DNA from: Petrosia ficiformis
Taxonomy: Eukaryota; Porifera; Demospongiae; Haplosclerida; Petrosiidae
Direction of reading: 5' to 3'
Length of the DNA stretch: 64,000 nucleotides
Assembly (NCBI GenBank): GCA_947044365.1
Contig: OX345636.1
Coordinates: 49,144,896 to 49,208,895 of the forward strand
The notes below the pieces were generated by a model that saw only the letters and a list, made by a program, of their open reading frames with translations, was not told the origin of the DNA and ran no database searches. Positions 51,401 to 60,400 of the stretch are shown here, piece after piece; position 1 is the stretch's first letter; every line of letters begins with the position of its first letter. The position numbers and the translations under genes are program-made.

Positions 51401-54400
51401 TTTGTTTTATAGCAGTGTAAGTACTTATGTAGGGTTATATGGAGGTGATTTTGGGTCCTATGTTAGTTTCCCAACCTTGTTTGCATAGTTTTGGGTTTTG
51501 ACATCCCTACATCTTCTTTCATTTTTATTGAAAACGTTTTTTATTATTCTTGTTATAATTATGTTTGAATAATGTATGAATATAATTCTTTCATTTCTTT
51601 GTGTCGCTCAAAAGCTCTCAATTTATTTGTAGTTAAGAATACGAAATGTGTGAATGAACCACCAATACATACATGTAGGTTTGGCTACAAATGCGTGTAA
51701 TGAAGTAAACAAGAAGCTTTTACAGCTAGAACTTCCAACCATTTTGAATATCATTAACGCCAGTTTTTTCTGCAAGGGTTCTGATTAATGAGATTCAGAT
51801 TAGTAAGGGTTTAGTGTAGCGGTTGAGTCTTTATGGATATTTTCTCAGTTCTTCATGTATCATGTATATTGAATTTTAAATTCAACATTGCAACTTTGAA
51901 ATACAATATTGGCTTTGTAGAATATAATTATGAATAGTACATTAATAGGTATGTTTACAATATAACTAAGTAGGTGTCAACTTGACGTGAATGTAGAAAC
52001 CATTGACAATATCCCTATTTTCTGGTTGAATGACACTGCCAAATTATTTATTTTTAAAACACAATTAACTATATGTAGAATGTTAAGTAATTAGATTTCT
52101 AGCAAATGCTAAAACTAGCATGTTTCATACTGCCATACTGTGAAGCTACATTCATTAGTTTTTGAACACATAATATTGCTAGTTGAGCTGAAAATCATAA
52201 ACATCATCGTGTTAGTATTCCTGTAGTAAAATATTAATGACCTATATACAGTGGCATTTATTATTCTCTCCCAACCAACAGGACAAAAACACAAGAACCT
52301 CATGAAGTTTTCCATTCAAGGTAAATATCTATGTATGTATGAATACACTGTTTCCCTATAACTGGTTTGAGTGAATGCTTGTTAGTATTCCTGTAGTAAA
52401 ATATTAATGACCTATATACAGTGGCATTTATTATTCTCTTCCAACCAACAGGACAAAAACACAAGAACCTCATGAAGTTTTCCATTCGAGGTAAATATGT
52501 ATAACTGGTTTGAGTGAATGCTTGTTAATCTTCACCCACTATGAGCCGAGCTTAGGGGTACTATAATTTATTTGTGTGTCTATGTAAAGAATATTGTCAC
52601 TTTGATTGAGCTACCAACAGGCTTTGAATCATACTGGAATCAAAATAAAAGAGAAAAGGCTTTTTCTAAAGCCTTTGGTTACCAAGTTATAACTGATACA
52701 CTGTAAGAACTGATTGGCTGATTGATTGGTTAGATGAGTTTTATTTGCTTAATAGTGCTTTTAAATAATGATATTAATAACAAAGCATCTATAGGAACAT
52801 AGAAAACCAATACTATCATGTTTATAATGGAAAACATTTTTTACTTTTCGTTATAAACATAATTATTATAAGGAACATATTAATTGTTTTACTTTCCATA
52901 ATATATAAACATGTCTATTATGTTTGCAATAAGTATAGTGTACTATCCAATTAGCAACATAGTTCTTCTCTGTTATCAGAGAGTACGGTAGTACTCTCTA
53001 TGTAGGGATAGCCCAAAAAAAAAAATGGCTGCCCATACATTTCAATTGCAAATGAAATCTCTGGTAATATATACAAATAAGTTAAAATATACATAACTTA
53101 CAATATATTGAGTATTTTCATAACTAACAATACCTTTTAGATGCCCACAGATCTTCGTTAAAGTAGAGAACTGCAAGTAGCAAAATCTTCATATTATTAT
53201 TATTATTCCTCTTTTTCTGAAAAATAGATTTCTACGTTTCTGGAGCTACTAAAGTAGTTTTAGCACAAATACAATTTATTTTTTAAGTTAAATTCAGGGG
53301 AACAAACTTCGTAATGTTCTGTTTCTTGACCTAGACAACGAATACTTTCAGCCACTAACGGCAACCTACTTACAAAAAGACGCCATATGTAATAAACTAC
53401 ACCCATAAAACACACTTATTAATTTTAAGTTAATGGATATCAGATGGTTTCTACAAAACAGATAAGTTGTATGAAGTATTAGATGTATTTACTTAGCCAA
53501 TATACGTAGAATAAACACTAAAATTATAGTAACACTTCCACAAATAGAATATGTAAGCAAAATTTGTAAATCTTACCTAGATGATACTGAACTGTCCATG
53601 TACAAATAGTACTATGATAACTGAATGTGCTTCTGTACTGATGTGTTAGATGATTACTCTCAGATAAGAAATTTCATCACAATTATGCCACTAACCCATT
53701 GTATGTAATAATTATTTTTTATTAAGTTGATTAATCAGTGTACTAGATATATATATATATATATAATATTATAATTATATATATTAATGCTGTCAATGAA
53801 ACAGAATAATCATCATGTTTTTGATCAACAATTGACCAACATATTATTATATGGAGTCATTTAAAAATAGAATCGAAGCAAGAATAATATAGAAACATGT
53901 TCAAAAATTAAAGAGGATGTAGGAATTTTATAACGAATAATTATAATATTGCAGTAAATTTTGAGTACTGTCTTCTTCTGGACACCATTCCTGCAGAAAA
54001 TATCAATACTGTAAATGAAACAGAATAGTCATCATGTATTTGATCAACAAATTTACCAAGTTATTTAAAAACAGAATCGAAACAAGAATAATAAAAACAA
54101 TTTGAAAAATGAAAGAGTATGTAGGGATATATATCAAAACCGAAAAAGCACAGGAACAAGATGGCTTTGGCAACAAAATATAATACCACTTCCACATAAC
54201 AACCCTACATAAGTATATATAGCTAGAGTAAAGACAAAACACAAAGAAGTGATACTTATGTACAGTTGTTATGTGGAAGTGGTGTTTAATTTTGCTGCTA
54301 AGGTAAAATCCCTATCCTGTGATTTACTGTTATATTTTGACAAACTCTCATAATTTTGCTAATGAAAATAGTGATAATTGACTATGTTATACTCCATGTA

Positions 54401-57400
54401 TTTATCAATAAATAGGAATGAAATTCCTGAACTTCAGCCGAAAACAGCAAAAGAAATGGATGCTTTTATAAGGTAGATACATATGTATGAATATAATTCT
54501 TTCATTTCTTTGTGTCACTCAAAAGCTCTCAATTCATTTGTAGTTAGGAATAAGAAATGTGTAAATGAACCACCAATACATACATGTAGGTTTGGTAACA
54601 AATGCATGTAATGAAGTAAACAAGAAGCTTTTACAACTAGAACTTCCAACCTTTTTGAATAATAGTATAACGTTCACTTTGATTGAGAAGTATTTATTAT
54701 TATCACCAAAAAATCAAAAGGTTGCAATTACTTATATACAAAACAGAAACATGATACGGCTCCATAAGAACAATAAATACAAGACACACAGACAGTAAAT
54801 GTTTTTTCAGGGCTGTTACAATAGAATATCACTAATGCCAGTTTTTCCTGCAAGAGTCCTGATTACTGAGATTCAGATTAGTAAGGGTTTAGTGTAGTGG
54901 TAGGGTCTTTATGGATACTTCTCAGTTCTTCATGTATCATCTATATTGAATTTTTAACCCTTAGAGGACTGAGCTTATTTTTCAAAATTCTTCTCATTTC
55001 CAACACTGGCAACTCTATTGCATATATTTTGGCCAGCGTTCACTTCCTCTATCCCAAACTTGGCTCCTTTTTCGATATGGAGTACTACTTCTACCCACTT
55101 GCTTACCGGGACTCAAAAGTCTCCAAGCACTTCGTTGAATCAAATCAAATGCAGTGCTGTCTCTCTTTTGACTGGAACTAGGGCAAACAAAATGACTCCA
55201 CTGCATGTTGGCACCAGCTACACCCACGATTTCAGGTTTTACAGCAAGGGAAATGCCCACCAGAGTGCTTGAGCTGGTTCATTGAAACCACAATTTGCGT
55301 GGGCTGCGAGGGGGCTGCACCCCTTTTTAACCCCCTCTAACGAGGGTACACCCCCTTTAAAATCCCCCCCATAGTCAGCCAAATAACCACCATTTTTTTG
55401 GCCATTTTCATGGGCTTGTGCCTGACAACAATTACAATCATTTGCAGAGCTTCATAATGCTAGGAACACACTCCGAACCACATAGGGGTGAAATGTCACA
55501 TATGTGACATCAGTTTTCTAGGGGTTAATTCAACATTGCAAGTTTGAAATATTAGAATTGTTTTTGGCTTTGTTCCTTATTAGAATATATGAATAGTACA
55601 TTAATAGGTATGTTTATAATAAAATTATTTTGTGATGTAGAAAATAATAACGAATACATAGCTAAGTAGGTGTCAACTGGACGTGAATGTAGAAACTGTT
55701 GACAATTTTTTTTTTTCAGCAGAAAGACACTACCAAAATTATTTGTTTTTAAACTTTATTTATAAACGAAAGAAGAGGAGAAACACAATTAATAATATTA
55801 ATATTAGCAGAATGTTGAAGTCCTCAGTAAGTAATTAGATTCCTAGCAAATGAGAAAAGTAGCATGTTTCATACGGCCATTCTATGAAGCTACATTTAAA
55901 ATTTCGTTAGTTTTTGAACACATAATATTGCTAGTTGAGCTGAAAATCGTAAACATCATCGTGTTAGTATTCCTGTAGTAAAATATTAATGACCTATATA
56001 CAGTGACATATATATTTTCTCAACCAACAGGGCAAAAACACAAGAACCTCATGACATTTTCCATTCGAGGTAAATATCTATGTATGTATGAATACACTGT
56101 TTCCCTATAACTGGTTTGAGTGAATGCTTGTTAATCCTTACCTGCTATGGGCCGAGCTTAGGGGTACTATAATTTATTTGTGTGTCTGTGTGAAGAATAT
56201 TGTCACTTTGATTGAGCTACCAACAGGCTTTGAATCATACTGGAATCAAAATAAAAGAAAAAAGGCTTTTTCTAAACCCTTTTGGTTACCAAGTTATGAC
56301 GATTTTATAACTGATACACTGTAAAAACTGATTGGCTGTTTTAACCAATTGATTGGTTAGATGAGTTTTATTTGCTTAATAGTGCTTTTAATTAATGATT
56401 ATAATATTACTAATAATGAAGCATCTAAAGGAACAGAAGAAGCTAATATTATCACATTTTTAACAATTTTTACTTTCCGTTATAAACATAATTATTATGT
56501 TCTTAATTGATACCACAGATATGTTACCCATGAGGAACATATTAATTGTTTTGCTTTCCATAATTAAACGTGCTGATTACATTTCTAATGGAACATACAG
56601 TGTACTTTCCAATTAGCAACGTAGTAATTGTTCTTATTTTCTGTTATATATATATATAAATGATTAGTATGTTCCTGTACAGCGGCACATGGAAAACATG
56701 CGACCAATATTAACCAAACCAATTGGTTGAAACAACCACTAATTCTTTATAGTGTAGTTACCATTTAATCACTTTTAGAATACTTATGACACCAAAAGAA
56801 TACATGAAATGCAACTCATTGTTTTTAAGACTATCCTTATTTAAGCGCTACTTTAAAACAAGTACAATTGAAGTAGTAGCTACTACAACATTGAGAACTG
56901 GCTCTACACTTTCAACCATGATGACATCTGTTTCTAGCTTCATCATTTTTATTTCATGCATGTGATTGAAGCTAACAAAACAGCAAACACGTGTAAGAAA
57001 TAGGAAAGTATACATACCTTGCAGAAGTTAATAACATATTCAGAGTTACCTACTTCACTGAAGTTAAGGTGCAGTCACATTAATAACCCTCACTTTCTGG
57101 GTAGAACCTCGATAGTGAAATTCTTGTCTACAAGTATCAAGATGATATCTTTGGATAGAGAATCCAAATTTGAAATTTTACTGGGGCAGGGTTGGATACA
57201 GAGAAATGGTTTGTGCCGACATTTTTCATATAGTCGTTAATTATTTATGGAAGTTGTGGTCATTAACTAGAATTATTGAGATTTGGTGTGGTCAAGAGCT
57301 TAAAGCAAAGAAAGAGCCATTCTTCGATAGCGTATGTTGACAAGTGTGTACAACTAATGTCGTATTAAATATGTTGTAGCACATGTCGCGGATGGATTTT

Positions 57401-60400
57401 CACCATGAAAGTCCTTTCGTTCTCACAAACATTGACTGATACTGTACAGCTTATCCCTACTACACTCTACCTCTGATTTTATCATCAGCACATTGTTGTA
57501 CAGCTACTGGCAATGTAAAATTATAATTATGCAGTGGGGTTGATTTATTGGGTGTGACAAGATTTGGGGTTTGGACGAACCATGCCACACTGTATATAAT
57601 TAACATTTCATGATGCATAGGGATAATTTATTGTGAATAAAGTATAATTAATTTGTTATGCAAAACTATTAAGATCATGTTCAGACCACCTTGGACAGTT
57701 GGGTAGCAGCAAAAAGGATTTGAATTTACATTACAGCTGAAGAATGTAAGCTCATTTTATACAGCTTTTAATGAATGAATATGAATTTTGACATAATTAT
57801 AAAATATATCATTTTCAAACCTCCTGTGAACTGGAGACCTTGATGAAAACGAATACAATCCAAGCATCTACAGCGAAGCCACCATTTTCTCTGTAAACGT
57901 GACATATCCAGCATAAATCCAGTATGTTCAATCACAACACTTCACCAACCCCAACAAAATTTACATGAAATTTACCATGTGACTAACAGTCACCTTATAG
58001 CAATAGTAATTTTGGATTGTGTATTGATGAAAAAAGCAGTAATTGCTCTTTCTAATAAAAGAAGTCCAGATAGAATTTGATGGAATTTGTTTACCTAGAA
58101 AAACATATTGCTTTGTATCAATCATTGCTGATGGCACAGTGTCTCACCTTTCTATGTACTCTGAAAACAAGGACCTGAAGAAACTAGTGCAACTACAGTC
58201 GCTACACAGATCTTTGATAAAACTGAAGTTATCTTTCAAGGTTCTAAATGATAACTTCCTTATTTCTGAAACTCAACAGCTTATTATACTTACTTGTTAA
58301 ACATCCTTGTATCATCTTTATAATGTTTCTCTGCTATATACAACAGTTATTAGTATTTGTTGCAGTTTTACATTCTTCTGGAACTTCCTGCTGGTATGTT
58401 GCTCAAGCGCATGTGTTCTTTTATGTGCCACTCCCATTGATTCACCAAGTCCTTTTAATAATGCAACTTCCTTAACTCTGTATACAACGCATACTCACAT
58501 AAGTGACACATAATTATAGTTCGAATCCTTGGGAAGGTAAAAACATAGGGATGGCCCTATGGGCATCAAACTGTACGTTAAAATCTTTTGATCATTACCT
58601 TGATAGGTCTGAAGATATGTGCAAGTTTTAGTCTTGGCATTTGACATAGATGTCCACTTTCTACTCAGTTTTATATAGTTATCATTTTAATCATACTGTA
58701 ACCATTAACCATTTCTTGATGTAATATTTATTTTCTGAATCGTTGTAACCCACATATATATATATTACACAATTAATTTTCATGGCTCTCATGACCATCC
58801 CTATAATTGCTTTTTCATGGGATAGTTTCATATATAATTTTATTTGTGTGTCCACATTAGGGTTGGGAGATATTGAAAATTAAGTTTGCAATATTGCAAC
58901 TTCTCATTGATACTATCTATGATAACAAAAACAGCCTCATTTTTAAGAAGATGACACTTCTGATCCTTCTTTTGAGAGCACAGAGCATTAACTGTTATTG
59001 TATTTTTAGCTGCACACAATTTATTATAACTATTTTAATTCCAGTAAGAAAGTATTTTACCATTGCGATAATATTGGCAGACCAAAATCATGTGATACGA
59101 TTATTGCAGTGGAATAATATTGCAGTGTATGAGTAGTTGAATTATTTCTCAACCCTAACTCCACATATGCATTGCATATGTAGCTAAGAAATTGCATAAG
59201 TGTGGCATGTAAACTCCACTGAAATTAGCTTGTGGAAACTGCAACTAACAAAGTTACATATATTCAGATACTTAAAAGGTAATGTAACCCATCGGTATTT
59301 TCACTAGTGGAAAGTACTGACACAGGGATGTTTGTGACCCCTCCTATATAATTGGATAAAAATAGTCCATTTTCATCAAACATTGAATACAAATGCTAAA
59401 TTTAGCAAAAAATCAACCAAAAGTTTGCATTTCTAATCACTTTTCAAGTAAAAATAGGCAATCGTGAGGAATGTTTGACAAATTTAGAATTTTTAAAAAT
59501 CTTTTTCCACAAACAGGAATGAAATTCAACTAAGGACACCAGAAGAAATTACTGCTATTGTGAGGTAAATATGTACATTTCATTAAATCGTGCACCTGCT
59601 CCAATCGTACTCATCAGCATACAAACACTTACTTTGTACCTTCAATGTGTTTGTGCATCATAATAATCACATGTGATTTGTCTGAGCAAACGTCTAACCG
59701 GTTTGGAAGCTATCAGACATCATAGCCAAATCGTAATAAAGACTGGGAGAAACGTAGATACCATAAATAACATGTATATACTGTTACATTTTTTTATAGG
59801 CCATTCCTATGATTGCTTTTCCTTGAGTTTCCAATTATCTTGTTTGTAATAATTGTTTTAAAGCAAGTAACCATTTTCATTCCTCCAGTACTGATGAACA
59901 GCATATTTATCCTACTGTTCAATACGATGACGAAAGGAAATATTTAGGTTAGTTTCAGTATAATAATTATGTCATAGTTACTTGTTATAATTATATTATT
60001 GTTATATTTTGATTCACATGACGTCATAATGTGATGCAAGATTCGGTTTCCACCTCATAAAATAAAGGACCATTTACCTTAGTCACTTTCACTGGTATCC
60101 ACTTTTCAGGACCATGATAACTCCTAGCATATAACTTATCATCAAGATTAAATTTCCTTGGTACCGATACACTCTCTCTGTATTTCTTGACCCAAAATAA
60201 TTAGCAGTACTTGCAATAATGATATATAACAATGTCAAATCCTTGTCAGCTGCATTTCACTCAGTAAGTTGACAGTAAATAAGAGGATAGTTGGTTATAT
60301 ATATATTAACACACGGCTCTATAGTGTCGTAGTAAAAGATAGCTGAGAATCCTTATCAATCAGTTTCAAGATTCCTGTGGACTTCCTCAGACTGGTTTAG

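Larger units (their letters stand above)
52211..52500 (+). repeat. 170-bp tandem duplication carrying a B cassette
   Basis: gttagtattcctgtagtaaaatattaatgacc starts at 52211 and again at 52381, and the copies run through the exon with only a few mismatches. The junction lies at gaatgcttgtta, a word also present downstream (tgcttgttaatc), so short homology could have mediated it. Confidence 0.85.
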
